20,440 bases of DNA from an uncultured Proteiniphilum sp. (GCF_937873925.1 NZ_CALNAT010000086.1:1-20440); one strand, 5' to 3'. Shown: positions 1-8,536, counted from the stretch's first letter. Notes: generated by a model not told the origin, from the letters alone. Numbers and translations are program-made.

Positions 1-522
1 TGCTTTCAAGAACGAAGAAATATCAAATACATGCGGCACGGCCAAACTGTTTTGCATCCCAATCCGCGTATCATTAACCCAAACGGTAGATTCCCAATGG
101 GGGCGTTCCAAAGTCAATAAAACAGTTTTTTCCTTCCATTCAGCCGGTATGGATATTTCTTTCCGGTACCATGCGGCACCGGTATATTCTTTTTCGGGTT
201 GAAGCCAGAATGGGAACCGTACATTCGCAGAGTCAACATAAGGGGCATAATTCGGGTCTTTATACCATTCCGGATTCTGAATTCCCCCGGTCCATTTAGT
301 TTGAAACGTTACATCGTTTCCCTTGCCGTTTTCGGCCATTGAACCGGGCAGAATTATCGTTTCAGATAAACTCTTCTCAAACCATCTTTCATCTATTCCA
401 TGATCCTCCGGATCCGTTTGAAACTGCCATTCACCTGATAGGTCAATTTTTTCAATCTTATGTTTTTGACATGATAAAATCAAAAATAGAAGAGAGACCA
501 ATATTAAAATTTCTTTCCTCAT
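1..522 (-). CDS. GH2-type glycoside hydrolase lipoprotein, N-terminal part (3' end beyond left edge)
   Basis: Translating the minus strand from the ATG at 522 gives 174 open codons running off the window. The protein starts MRKEILILVSLLFLILSCQK, a short hydrophobic signal ending in a lipobox (ILSC), so it should be a lipoprotein lipidated on Cys18. Then comes SGEWQF and a region with LPGSMAENGKG, TKWTGGIQ and GAAWYRKEISIP, then LERPHWESTVWVNDTRIG and PHVFDIS. That pattern is the jelly-roll sugar-binding domain at the N-terminus of GH2 enzymes (beta-galactosidase/glucuronidase/mannosidase superfamily). The TIM-barrel catalytic domain lies outside the window, so specificity cannot be stated. 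The start ATG overlaps the TGA of the upstream DUF5107 gene (ATGA), which implies translational coupling in one operon with the sugar permease. Family is clear; substrate is unknown. Confidence 0.85.
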   Translation of the reverse strand, partial: MRKEILILVSLLFLILSCQKHKIEKIDLSGEWQFQTDPEDHGIDERWFEKSLSETIILPGSMAENGKGNDVTFQTKWTGGIQNPEWYKDPNYAPYVDSANVRFPFWLQPEKEYTGAAWYRKEISIPAEWKEKTVLLTLERPHWESTVWVNDTRIGMQNSLAVPHVFDISSFLKA

Positions 523-3500
523 CGTGAAACACAATTAGTATAATTTATTGATTTAAATACACTCATCGTTCCCTGGTAATTCATATCCAGTTCCAATACT
601 TTTTCCATAGATACATAAGCTTTTTCCTTTTCACCTAATCCTAACCATCCCAACGCCATTACATTATGGCAATGTATGCGGTTGCGTTTATTCAGGTCTT
701 CTTCCCAAATCGCCAGATCAGGAAGGGATACCGCAAAATATTCGATTTTGCAATTGTCATTCATGTGCTTTTCTCCATGTGCAATTAATTTTTTAAAACG
801 TTCCTGTGCTTTTTCTTCATTACCCAGCTCCCTCCAGGCCAATCCCTGGAAATAGATCTTATCGGGATTCTCATCATTGTAATAGAATGCCTGTTTGGGT
901 TCATCGGGGCCTTTGGTTGCTTTTGTAAACCATTCAACCGCCTTCTCTTTATCTTTTAACCCCCTGTAACAAACACCCTTATAATATTCCACATCATTCT
1001 CATTTACCGTACTTAATTTGCCTTCTCCCAAATTATGGGGATAGACATCCGTTTCGTTCAATAATTCCAATGCGAGGTTGTAATTTTTCTCTTCGATGGC
1101 TTGTCTGGCCAACTGAATCCGGCAATAGGTATACTGGAAGGTTATCTTTCCTTCCCCTCCTTCCCATGGATGGAAATTCCGGCCAGCACACAATGCTTTA
1201 GCCGTTTCATATTCGCCTAATTGATTGTATAATGCGATACGTTCTATAAACAGGTCGTCGCGTTGTTCCACCAGGGCCATATGCTCTTCCAGAACTTTAA
1301 GGCGTTCTGCAGGCGCATAATTCAATTTCTTATACAACTGGTCCAGTTCCATCAGTATGCGGGGATCTTTGTCGTCTAAAGAAAATGCTTTTTCAAGTAA
1401 TTGCAGGGCCTGCTCCTTCTTATCCGCTTTATTATAATATGCCAGCGCCAGATTCCTTAATACGGTAGGAAATCCGTCATTGATCCCGATTGCCTTTTCC
1501 CAACATTCGATCGCTTCCTTATATTGCCGCTTTGCATACCAGAAATTCCCCAGATAGTACAGCGCTTTAAAATCCTTTGGATTCACCGTAAGAGCATGTT
1601 GAAGGATGACAACCTCTTCCAGCCGGTTGGGAAAACATTTATCGGGCGATAACCCGAATGCCTTATTATAGATATCCTTTGCTTCCTTTCCTTTACCAGC
1701 TTGCGACAGGAAAAATCCCAATGCGTACCGGCTCATAGGATAGGAACCGGCTTCCGTTTGTATGGACCATTCCAACAGTTTAACCGCTTCATCGTATAAT
1801 CCCGCGGCTGCAAAATCCAGCGCATATTCGATATAGCTGTGCGGGTTACCTTGCAAAAGTTCCACAATTTCCCTTTTCAACTCCTCTTTTTCCGTAAAAA
1901 GATATTCCTCGAAAAGGCATCCCACATTAAACCGGTCGATCTCCAACGATGTCTCTATCCATTGTAAGGCAGCATCTGCTTTTCCCTTTTTACGCAATAG
2001 GGAAGCTTTCAACTGGCGCGCTTTGTGATTGTGCCAGTTGCAAAGCAGGCTCTGTTCAATATTTTCCAGCGCTACATCCCAATTTCCGCGTGTACAATCT
2101 ATCTGCGCAATTGAAAAATAGGCAGGATCTTTCCAGGCCGCATTCCAGGCCGACTTAAAAAAGGCACTGTAAGCTTCGTCGGGCTTTGATTGCAATTTCA
2201 GGCAACATCCCAGGTTGTAGTAAGGCTCACCGTCATAAGGATTTGGATTTCGCTTAGTCAATGTTTCTATCGCCTTTTCAAAATAGGGTTGAGCCTGTTT
2301 GAATTGTCCCCTTCTCATTAAAAGAAGGCCGAGGGCATTGTTACAGCGCACGTCTCCCGGATCGCGCGAAAGCGCTTCTTCGTAATAATCGACAGGATTG
2401 AATGTGGCATGCCGGTATTGTTCCAGATGGAGGCCTGTAAGATAAAGTTGCTCGATGAGAGGTATATTTTTCGGATCGTCAGCAGCTTCGGCAGCCGGAG
2501 GCACTGAACTGTCCGTTTCTTTTCCGGTATTGCATCTCAGCAGCTCACCTCCATCAACCGTCGAAATAGTCAGCACAATATCCTCCCTGTTTTCATTGTC
2601 CAGTTTGACTGTTTTTTTAAAAGGAATTTCAGGGGAAAGTGCCGTTTTTTCACTCCATAAGACGCTGCCGGACCCATTTTTCAATGAGATCGTAACCTCT
2701 TGCATCTTTGACGTGCCATATACAATCACAGTGGCCGTTTCTCCGTCCACTTCAACACTGGCAATTACATCTTTTGTTGCATTTTTTACGTTACCAACCT
2801 CCGCATAAGGCATAAAATACTGCGTCCAGGATTTCTCTTCATAAGGTTGTAACCAGCTGAAGTCTGGTTGATTATCGGTATACACACCCGTCATTAACTC
2901 GATATATGGCCCGTCTTCATCCGTCAGGTTCCGTTCCCACGCCTTTCCGAAATCTCCATTACCCCAGGTCCACTGTTTTTTCCCGGGGGAGATATGGTGA
3001 TTGGCCACATGCAGCAATCCCATATTTGATTTTTCATTATATCCGCCCACAAAATCGTATTCCGATTGTATCGCCATATAAGATGTCGGAACCGGAATAT
3101 TTGCATATCTGGATATATCGATACCCTCCGAATAGTCATGTTTATAATATATTCCGGTCGCTATAGGAAACGAGGATACATCTCTTTTCCCATGGTCAAA
3201 GACCGCATTTACATCGGGCGGGAAAACCGATTTGTAGGCATTATCGACAGCCACCGCAGGATTGGCCCACCAGAGGAAAGTCTGGGAAAATGGCGTTCTG
3301 TTATACACCTTCGTCCTGATTTCGATATATGCCTTGTCCGGGTAGAGTGTAATACCATGCATCCCTTTCAACCGGAACATACGTTCCACTTCATTGCACC
3401 ATACCGTCTTACTTCCATCCGCATGTTCTTCTATCATACATTCGGTAGGATAAAAGGTGCTGGGACGATGATGTTGCGGCCAGTTAAATTCTATGCCTCC

Positions 3501-3881
3501 GGATATCCACGGACCGGTTAAGCCCACTAAGGCCGGTTTGATCACCTGGTTATAATAAAAAATATGAGCCTTTCTTATTTTGTCGTAAGCCATCTGAATA
3601 CGCCCTCCCAACTCAGGTAAGATCATCACCTTTATATATTTGTTCTCAATAAAGAGGGCCTTATAGATTTTATTCTTTTTTTCATCCTTGATTTTTTCAA
3701 TTACCGGATAAGGATATACCACCCCCGAACTTCCCTGGTAAACTCTTTTTTCTAAAAAAACCGGATTTTTTTCCTCTTCCCCCACTTCATAAGTAGGCAG
3801 AGAGATATTTTCCATCCATGTTTTTACAACATGAGGGTTGTCGACGGTTGATTGAATCAAATAATTCGTCACTTCTTCCAT
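519..3881 (-). CDS. DUF5107 domain protein with C-terminal TPR array
   Basis: This is a 1120-residue protein without a signal peptide, so probably cytoplasmic. Residues about 30-390 match the DUF5107 type: a beta-rich, mutarotase-like region with LPELGGRIQMAYDK, GPWISGGIEFNWPQHHRPS and FLWWANPAV, dense in Trp, His and acidic residues as in a carbohydrate pocket. Residues about 395-460 look like a small beta domain. From about 485 to the end there are many degenerate 34-residue TPR helices (for example KQAQPYFEKAI, KEAIECWEKAIGIN, EQALQLLEKAFSL). I know of no established activity for the family; carbohydrate binding or processing is inferred from fold resemblance and operon position. It starts 24 bp after the MFS permease stop and its stop overlaps the GH2 start. 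The ATG at 3881 is the only start that keeps the conserved N-terminus. Confidence 0.85.
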   Translation of the reverse strand: MEEVTNYLIQSTVDNPHVVKTWMENISLPTYEVGEEEKNPVFLEKRVYQGSSGVVYPYPVIEKIKDEKKNKIYKALFIENKYIKVMILPELGGRIQMAYDKIRKAHIFYYNQVIKPALVGLTGPWISGGIEFNWPQHHRPSTFYPTECMIEEHADGSKTVWCNEVERMFRLKGMHGITLYPDKAYIEIRTKVYNRTPFSQTFLWWANPAVAVDNAYKSVFPPDVNAVFDHGKRDVSSFPIATGIYYKHDYSEGIDISRYANIPVPTSYMAIQSEYDFVGGYNEKSNMGLLHVANHHISPGKKQWTWGNGDFGKAWERNLTDEDGPYIELMTGVYTDNQPDFSWLQPYEEKSWTQYFMPYAEVGNVKNATKDVIASVEVDGETATVIVYGTSKMQEVTISLKNGSGSVLWSEKTALSPEIPFKKTVKLDNENREDIVLTISTVDGGELLRCNTGKETDSSVPPAAEAADDPKNIPLIEQLYLTGLHLEQYRHATFNPVDYYEEALSRDPGDVRCNNALGLLLMRRGQFKQAQPYFEKAIETLTKRNPNPYDGEPYYNLGCCLKLQSKPDEAYSAFFKSAWNAAWKDPAYFSIAQIDCTRGNWDVALENIEQSLLCNWHNHKARQLKASLLRKKGKADAALQWIETSLEIDRFNVGCLFEEYLFTEKEELKREIVELLQGNPHSYIEYALDFAAAGLYDEAVKLLEWSIQTEAGSYPMSRYALGFFLSQAGKGKEAKDIYNKAFGLSPDKCFPNRLEEVVILQHALTVNPKDFKALYYLGNFWYAKRQYKEAIECWEKAIGINDGFPTVLRNLALAYYNKADKKEQALQLLEKAFSLDDKDPRILMELDQLYKKLNYAPAERLKVLEEHMALVEQRDDLFIERIALYNQLGEYETAKALCAGRNFHPWEGGEGKITFQYTYCRIQLARQAIEEKNYNLALELLNETDVYPHNLGEGKLSTVNENDVEYYKGVCYRGLKDKEKAVEWFTKATKGPDEPKQAFYYNDENPDKIYFQGLAWRELGNEEKAQERFKKLIAHGEKHMNDNCKIEYFAVSLPDLAIWEEDLNKRNRIHCHNVMALGWLGLGEKEKAYVSMEKVLELDMNYQGTMSVFKSINYTNCVSR

Positions 3882-3905
3882 TTCAAAAATTGCTTCAAAA
3901 AATTT

Positions 3906-5306
3906 TTATTGCGTTCTACTGTTCGTAATTATCTCTTCGATCTCTTCCAATGTTTTTCCTTTGGTCTCCGGAAGATTCACTTTTATGAACAGGAAACCAG
4001 CCATGCAGATAAACCCGTATAGCCAGAATGTTCCATAGGCGCCCAATGAACTGTTCAACAGGGGAAAAGTATAAGTAAGGACAAAGCTGGCGCTCCAAAG
4101 GGCGAAAGTCGAGACTGCCATCCCTTTGGCCCTTATCCTTGTGGGGAAAATTTCAGAAATGACGATCCATGTAACCGGAGCAAGCGTCATGGCATAACAT
4201 GCAATGCCCAATACAACAAGTATCAGCATAATGACCCCTTCGAGCCGGAAATAGTAACCTGCTCCCAATACAATATAAATTGCCGACAATCCGATTGTCC
4301 CCATGAGCATCAGCGAACGCCTGCCCAATCTATCGACGGTGTACATACCCACGAATGTGAAGATGACATTCACAACTCCCGTCACAACAATATTGAACAG
4401 CATGTCAGATACGCTATATCCGGCTGCCGTGAAAATTTCCTGTGCATAGTTGAATACAACATTAATACCGCACCATTGCTGTAAGATGGCTATCACGATG
4501 CCCACGATCGCAATTCTGAACGCTTTTCCCCTGAAGAGAGCCGATAACTTTACTTTTTCAGTGGTTTTCAGCGCTGCTTTTTGCACTTCTTCCACCAGTT
4601 GAACTGCATATTTCCTGTTGACTATTTTAGAGAAAATATCGGTAGCTTTATCATATTTTGTTTTCGAGATTAACCACCGGGGACTTTCAGGAATAATATA
4701 GGTAAGGACGAGGTACACAATCGCGGGGAAAGCGGGAGCCCAGAACATCCATCTCCAGCCGACCTGCCCGTTCCAGGAATTGAGAATATCCTCACCGGGT
4801 ATAACCGGTCTTGCGATCAACCAATTTACAATTTGAGCGGATAATATTCCTAAGACAATGGCTAACTGATATACAGCCACAAACCGTCCTCTTACTGAAG
4901 GAGGTGATATTTCAGAAAGGTACATCGGAGAAATATTCGAGGCAATCCCGATGCCCACACCGCTAATTATCCTGAACAGGATAAACGTGTCGATCGTTTG
5001 AGCCGCACCCGTCCCGAACGCCGACAAGGCAAAGATGACAGCCGCCAGGATCATCATAAATCTTCTGCCGTATCTATCGGATAATCCGCCGGAAATGACC
5101 ACTCCTATCAGGCATCCCAGGAGCGCACTGCTCATTACCCACCCCTGAAGCCGGGGAATATCCGCTATTGAAAAGTAAATTTCGTAAAACGCTTTCGCAC
5201 CCCCTATGACTACCCAATCGTAACCAAACAGATATCCGCCCATTCCGGCGATCAACGAAATCAGGATCAGGTATCGACTATTCACATTGTTTTTCTCACT
5301 GTACAT
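3906..5306 (-). CDS. Sugar porter family MFS transporter (XylE/GLUT type)
   Basis: A 466-residue polytopic inner-membrane permease, the usual length for the sugar porter family (sugar:H+ symport or facilitation). It has the family signatures in order: LFGYDWVVIGG in TM1 (Asp30), SDRYGRR at about 76-81 in loop 2-3, PESPRWL at 206-212 after TM6, QQWCGIN at 276-282 in TM7 (the sugar-binding Gln-Gln and Asn of XylE), DRLGRR at 325-330 in loop 8-9, and PETKGKTLEEIE at the C-terminal end. About twelve hydrophobic segments can be read. It is the first gene of a minus-strand operon with the DUF5107 and GH2 genes and is divergent from an AraC-type regulator, so it probably imports the sugar released or handled by that operon. 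D-xylose, arabinose, glucose and galactose are all possible; sequence alone does not decide. Confidence 0.92.
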   Translation of the reverse strand: MYSEKNNVNSRYLILISLIAGMGGYLFGYDWVVIGGAKAFYEIYFSIADIPRLQGWVMSSALLGCLIGVVISGGLSDRYGRRFMMILAAVIFALSAFGTGAAQTIDTFILFRIISGVGIGIASNISPMYLSEISPPSVRGRFVAVYQLAIVLGILSAQIVNWLIARPVIPGEDILNSWNGQVGWRWMFWAPAFPAIVYLVLTYIIPESPRWLISKTKYDKATDIFSKIVNRKYAVQLVEEVQKAALKTTEKVKLSALFRGKAFRIAIVGIVIAILQQWCGINVVFNYAQEIFTAAGYSVSDMLFNIVVTGVVNVIFTFVGMYTVDRLGRRSLMLMGTIGLSAIYIVLGAGYYFRLEGVIMLILVVLGIACYAMTLAPVTWIVISEIFPTRIRAKGMAVSTFALWSASFVLTYTFPLLNSSLGAYGTFWLYGFICMAGFLFIKVNLPETKGKTLEEIEEIITNSRTQ

Positions 5307-5325
5307 GGCTCATTTTTTATTTTTA

Positions 5326-5333
5326 CAAATGTA
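5326..5333 (-). promoter_or_regulatory. Bacteroidetes -7 promoter element for the sugar operon
   Basis: The minus strand reads TACATTTG, an exact TAnnTTTG element, 19 bp ahead of the MFS start codon; transcription would begin around 5320. At the expected -33 distance (about 5353-5357) there is no TTTG, only A/T-rich sequence overlapping an ATGTA repeat. That would suit a promoter needing an activator. Confidence 0.4.
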
Positions 5334-5354
5334 ATTGAATAAAAAATGATTAAA

Positions 5355-5380
5355 ATGTATTATTTTTTGCATTAAATGTA
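5355..5380. promoter_or_regulatory. Candidate AraC-type operator, 21-bp-spaced ATGTA pair (sugar operon side)
   Basis: ATGTATTAT (5355) and ATGTAATAA (5376) are direct repeats with a 21-bp period, two helical turns, the spacing used by AraC-family dimers at araI1-araI2. They lie just upstream of the -7 element of the MFS operon, where a class II activator would sit. A second pair with the same core and period occurs at 5437-5470. The region is very A/T-rich, so chance recurrence is a real alternative. Confidence 0.35.
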
Positions 5381-5436
5381 ATAAATAACTATTTTTGATA
5401 ATAATTTAACAATATATCAGGCAGATACCGGCAATC

Positions 5437-5470
5437 ATGTAAAATATCAATATATAAATGTAAAATATCA
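5437..5470. repeat. Perfect 13-bp direct repeat at 21-bp period, candidate autoregulatory operator
   Basis: ATGTAAAATATCA occurs at 5437-5449 and identically at 5458-5470, the last base being the A of the AraC-type gene's ATG. The 21-bp period matches that of the 5355/5376 pair and of known AraC half-site pairs. Binding here would overlap the regulator's own start and could repress it. An additional ATGTA at 5329 lies inside the -7 element of the divergent operon. Confidence 0.45.
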
Positions 5471-6354
5471 TGGCAGAAAAAATAGCAGACGGATTCAAAA
5501 ACGAGAAAGCGATCATCCTTCCTTATAATGTGCGTGATTACCTGAAGATCAATAATGTCACCAGGCATTTGCATGTAACACATATCGGGTACTATCCTGA
5601 GGCAAAATATCATTTCAGGGAAAGAAAGAATGGTGCAGGCCAAAATATACTTATTTATTGTGAAAGCGGTAAAGGATGGATAATATATAACGGTGAAAAA
5701 ATATATTTAGACAGAAATCAGGTATTCATCTTACCCGAGAATGAAGCACATGCCTACGGAGCGGATACACATGATCCATGGAGCATTTATTGGATCCATT
5801 TCCAAGGTGAAGAAACAGATCTATTCTCTTCCATCATAGGTAAGAAAACGGATACCGACGATTCACACAGCAGCCGGCCGCGAGACAGAATCATTCTGTT
5901 CGAAGAAATGTTTCAAAATCTTGAAATGGGATATAATCCTGAAAATCTGGAGTATGTCAGCTATTGCCTCTCCTATTTCCTTGCGTCCATTAAATATGTA
6001 ACGCAATTCAGGGAGATCAAGAATGTAAAAGAGATGGATGTGGTACAGAAAAGTATCCTTTTTATGAAAAACAATCTGGAAGAAAATGTCGAACTGGAAG
6101 AAATAGCGCACTATGTGGGATATTCCCCGTCACATTTTGGGAATATATTTCTGAAAAAGACCTCCTATACCCCCATGGGATACTATAATCAGCTTAAAAT
6201 CCAGAGGGCCTGCTCATATCTTCAATTTTCCGACTTAAAGATCAAAGAAATAGCTTTTCGATTAGGGTACTATGATCCCTTTCATTTTTCCAAAGCATTC
6301 AAAAAAGAGACCCGTTTAACACCCAAAGAATACAGGAGAAAATATAATCCATGA
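5470..6354 (+). CDS. AraC family transcriptional regulator
   Basis: A 294-residue regulator with the normal AraC layout. Residues about 15-150 form a cupin-like sensor (ILIYCESGKGWIIYNG and FILPENEAHAYGAD, then WSIYWIHFQG). Residues about 190-294 form a double helix-turn-helix domain with VELEEIAHYVGYSPSHFGNIF as the first and LKIKEIAFRLGYYDPFHF as the second motif, ending with TRLTPKEYRRKY. The sensor type resembles RhaR/MelR-like regulators of sugar pathways. It is divergent from the MFS-DUF5107-GH2 operon across 163 bp containing paired direct repeats, so it most likely activates that operon on binding the imported sugar and may control itself. The ATG at 5470 has no Shine-Dalgarno, as is usual in this phylum. 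Confidence 0.92.
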   Translation: MAEKIADGFKNEKAIILPYNVRDYLKINNVTRHLHVTHIGYYPEAKYHFRERKNGAGQNILIYCESGKGWIIYNGEKIYLDRNQVFILPENEAHAYGADTHDPWSIYWIHFQGEETDLFSSIIGKKTDTDDSHSSRPRDRIILFEEMFQNLEMGYNPENLEYVSYCLSYFLASIKYVTQFREIKNVKEMDVVQKSILFMKNNLEENVELEEIAHYVGYSPSHFGNIFLKKTSYTPMGYYNQLKIQRACSYLQFSDLKIKEIAFRLGYYDPFHFSKAFKKETRLTPKEYRRKYNP

Positions 6355-6366
6355 TAACAGATTAAT

Positions 6367-6394
6367 CCTGACAGGGAAACATTTCCCTGTCAGG
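6367..6394. terminator. Strong hairpin between convergent genes, likely bidirectional terminator
   Basis: CCTGACAGGGAA pairs perfectly with TTCCCTGTCAGG around a 4-nt loop (12 bp). It lies 12 bp after the AraC-type stop and about 50 bp after the stop of the convergent CoA transferase. The flanks are A/T-rich but have no long T-run, so termination may be only partly intrinsic. A 12-bp palindrome GGTTTATAAACC follows at 6412-6423. Confidence 0.6.
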
Positions 6395-6443
6395 ACAATA
6401 CATTTATTTTCGGTTTATAAACCTATGAAGGAACAGGAGAGTC

Positions 6444-7940
6444 TTACCCTCTCTGATATTTTGAGAAATCGGTATTGAGCATACTGCCGGTCTCGCGCAA
6501 GGCGTGGTGGAAGGCAAAACAGGCATAGAGATCCTGCGGGATATGCCCCTTCACACCGCGGTTGAGATACTCATGCAACAGCGGGCGATAATCGGGATGG
6601 GCGCACTTTTCGATAATCTCTTCGGCACGCTTCCATGGCCCTTTTCCCCGCAGATCAGCCACACCATATTCCGACACTATAATTTTCACCGAGTGCTCGT
6701 TATGGTCCTCATGCGTCACTTTGGGCACGATGCAGCTGATGGCGCCGTTCTTGGCGGTGGAAGGGGTCAGGAATACCGAGAGGTAGGAGTTGCGGGTGAA
6801 ATCTCCCGACCCGCCGATGCCGTTCATCATCTTCGTCCCGTTCACATGGGTGGAGTTCACATTGCCAAAGATATCCACTTCTATGGCGGTATTCAGGGCG
6901 ATGATACCGAGCCTGCGCGCCAGCCCCGGGTTATTGGATATCTCCGAAGGGCGCAATACCAGTTTGTTCTTGAAGAAATCGAGATCATTATAGAACTGGT
7001 GAAGCACTTCGTTGCTCACGGTGAGCGAGCAACCGCTGGCGAAAGATATATTCCCCTTCTGCATCATATCGATCACCGCATCCTGGATCACCTCGGTATA
7101 TACCTCAAAGCGGGGAATCTCCGGATTGCTCCCCATAGCGGCGAGCACAGCATTGGCTATATTCCCCACGCCGGATTGGATAGGCAGGAAATGGGGCGGT
7201 ATCCGTTTCGCGTTCATCTCGGAAACAAAAAAATTGGCCACGTTCTCGCCGATCCGGGCCGTCACTTCGTCCACGGGCGCAAAACCGCCTCCTTCTCCGT
7301 CTCTTTCCGTTTCAACCACGAAGATCTTTTTGGGATCCACTTTGACATAATCGAGCCCCACCCGGTTCTGTACCTCATAGATCGGTATTTCGCGCCGCTT
7401 TGGGGGATCCTGCAGTTCATATATATCGTGAAGACCGCGCAGTTTCGAAGGGACCTTTTTATTCAGCTCTACGATGACGATATCTGCCAGCCGACAAATA
7501 GTAGGAGTAATACCTACAGCAGTTGTCGGTACAATCTCCCCTTTTTCGGTTACCTGACAGGCCTCTATAATAGCCACATTTATTTTACCGAAAAAACCGT
7601 AACGAATCTCCTGGGCCAGTTGAGAGAGATGAAGATCGAAAAAATCGAACTCGCTCCTGTTGAGCGCTTCCCGTGTATCTTTGTTGGTTTGATAAGGTGT
7701 GCGGAATTTGATTGCTTTCGCGCGGGTAAGTGCACCGTCTATGGAGTCGCCGGTGGATGCTCCTGTGAAAATGCCGATCTTGAAAGGATTACCTTTGGCA
7801 TGTTCTGCCTCCGCTCTTTTAGCAATCTCCACCGGCACCACTTTGGGGCAACCGGCATGAGTAAAACCGCTGAAGCCTACGTTATCGTCATGTTGCACAA
7901 GTGCCGCAGCCTCTTCAGCGCTAATAAATTGTAATGCCAT
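6444..7940 (-). CDS. Succinate/acetate:CoA transferase (acetyl-CoA hydrolase/transferase family)
   Basis: A 498-residue class I CoA transferase, full length for the succinate CoA-transferase group (AarC/ScpC/Cat1-like). The active-site glutamate is in EVYTEVIQD (Glu283). The oxyanion/CoA loop is NGIGGSGDF (about 373-381). Other family segments are GFTHAG near residue 27, IPIQSGVGN-like LPIQSGVGN at 253-260, and SEYGVADLRGKGP at 423-436. The enzyme exchanges CoA between acyl-CoA (acetyl- or propionyl-CoA) and succinate or acetate, in the cytoplasm. In fermentative Bacteroidales that fits acetate or propionate formation with recovery of succinyl-CoA. It lies 47 bp downstream of a small membrane-anchored protein gene and may be cotranscribed with it. 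Substrate preference is inferred from family. Confidence 0.92.
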   Translation of the reverse strand: MALQFISAEEAAALVQHDDNVGFSGFTHAGCPKVVPVEIAKRAEAEHAKGNPFKIGIFTGASTGDSIDGALTRAKAIKFRTPYQTNKDTREALNRSEFDFFDLHLSQLAQEIRYGFFGKINVAIIEACQVTEKGEIVPTTAVGITPTICRLADIVIVELNKKVPSKLRGLHDIYELQDPPKRREIPIYEVQNRVGLDYVKVDPKKIFVVETERDGEGGGFAPVDEVTARIGENVANFFVSEMNAKRIPPHFLPIQSGVGNIANAVLAAMGSNPEIPRFEVYTEVIQDAVIDMMQKGNISFASGCSLTVSNEVLHQFYNDLDFFKNKLVLRPSEISNNPGLARRLGIIALNTAIEVDIFGNVNSTHVNGTKMMNGIGGSGDFTRNSYLSVFLTPSTAKNGAISCIVPKVTHEDHNEHSVKIIVSEYGVADLRGKGPWKRAEEIIEKCAHPDYRPLLHEYLNRGVKGHIPQDLYACFAFHHALRETGSMLNTDFSKYQRG

Positions 7941-7987
7941 AAATAAATAAAATATTTTGTGTATTTAGATGAAAAATCGATATGATC

Positions 7988-8467
7988 TTAATACTTTCTC
8001 TGCATGATCTCCCCGTAAATCAGACCTTTTTTGAGTTCTTCACGGCCTGTATCATCCCTTAGATCCTTGAGCAACGGATGCAGGGATCTCTTTACTTTTT
8101 CTTCCCCGGCATTCTCAGGTGCATCAATAGAATCCGGGTCTTTCTCATAAAAAGAATTCACATCATAATCAAAAGTATAACCCGGGTGGGAAGACTGTTT
8201 ATCGTGAATAGATACCAGATCGAGTGAAGACCGGAATTCCCGGTGAACATCCTTACCCGAATAAGTAACCGGCACAGGTGGGGGTGTGGTTTTATACTCC
8301 CTGTCGCGCGATTGCGGAGGTGTGGTTTTTTGCTCTTCATTAAAAAAGGGACGGGACTCCGCTTCCGATTGCTTCTGCTGATTCTTTTTTTTACGGGAAT
8401 CATTAAAAAAACCCAATATCATAAAAAATACCAGAAGGATAAAATAAATAATATCACCAAACTCCAT
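7988..8467 (-). CDS. Small membrane-anchored protein of unknown function
   Basis: Starting at the ATG at 8467, the gene encodes 159 residues. A TTG nine codons upstream is also open, but it falls right against the -7 element at 8492-8499, so the ATG is preferred. MEFGDIIYFILLVFFMILGF is one N-terminal membrane segment, followed by a basic stop-transfer stretch (SRKKKNQQK), a Pro/Thr/Gln/acid-rich low-complexity middle (KTTPPQ, TTPPPVPV), and a compact C-terminus ending ELKKGLIYGEIMQRKY. By its shape the tail resembles a C-terminal motif I associate with small Bacteroidetes hypothetical proteins. It is probably a type I/N-in anchor with a cytoplasmic tail, but topology is inferred. The next gene downstream is the CoA transferase. 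I cannot assign a function. Confidence 0.72.
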   Translation of the reverse strand: MEFGDIIYFILLVFFMILGFFNDSRKKKNQQKQSEAESRPFFNEEQKTTPPQSRDREYKTTPPPVPVTYSGKDVHREFRSSLDLVSIHDKQSSHPGYTFDYDVNSFYEKDPDSIDAPENAGEEKVKRSLHPLLKDLRDDTGREELKKGLIYGEIMQRKY

Positions 8468-8491
8468 ATTTTGATTAATTTTGCAACCGGA

Positions 8492-8499
8492 CAAAAATA
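8492..8499 (-). promoter_or_regulatory. Bacteroidetes -7 element for the small membrane protein gene
   Basis: The minus strand reads TATTTTTG, an exact TAnnTTTG, 24 bp before the ATG at 8467, giving a leader of about 20 nt. No convincing -33 TTTG is seen around 8520. The element lies just downstream of a minus-strand terminator at 8537-8570, consistent with a fresh start of transcription. Confidence 0.45.
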
Positions 8500-8536
8500 G
8501 TGATTTTTTCTGAATTTGAGGCTATCTGGTGAATAT

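Noticed and set aside
339..527. Plus-strand small frame at the left edge
   Set aside because: The minus strand here encodes a continuous GH2 lipoprotein with a lipobox, which explains the sequence fully.
519..3881. TPR region as an internal tandem DNA repeat
   Set aside because: The repeats are visible only at protein level as degenerate TPR helices; no DNA-level tandem repetition is apparent.
6412..6423. 12-bp palindrome GGTTTATAAACC as an operator
   Set aside because: It lies between convergent gene ends, not upstream of any gene; more likely part of the A/T-rich terminator surroundings.
6504..7934. 476-codon open frame antisense to the CoA transferase
   Set aside because: The opposite frame encodes a full, motif-complete enzyme. 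The antisense product has no recognisable domain and its frame openness follows from the codon bias of the real gene.
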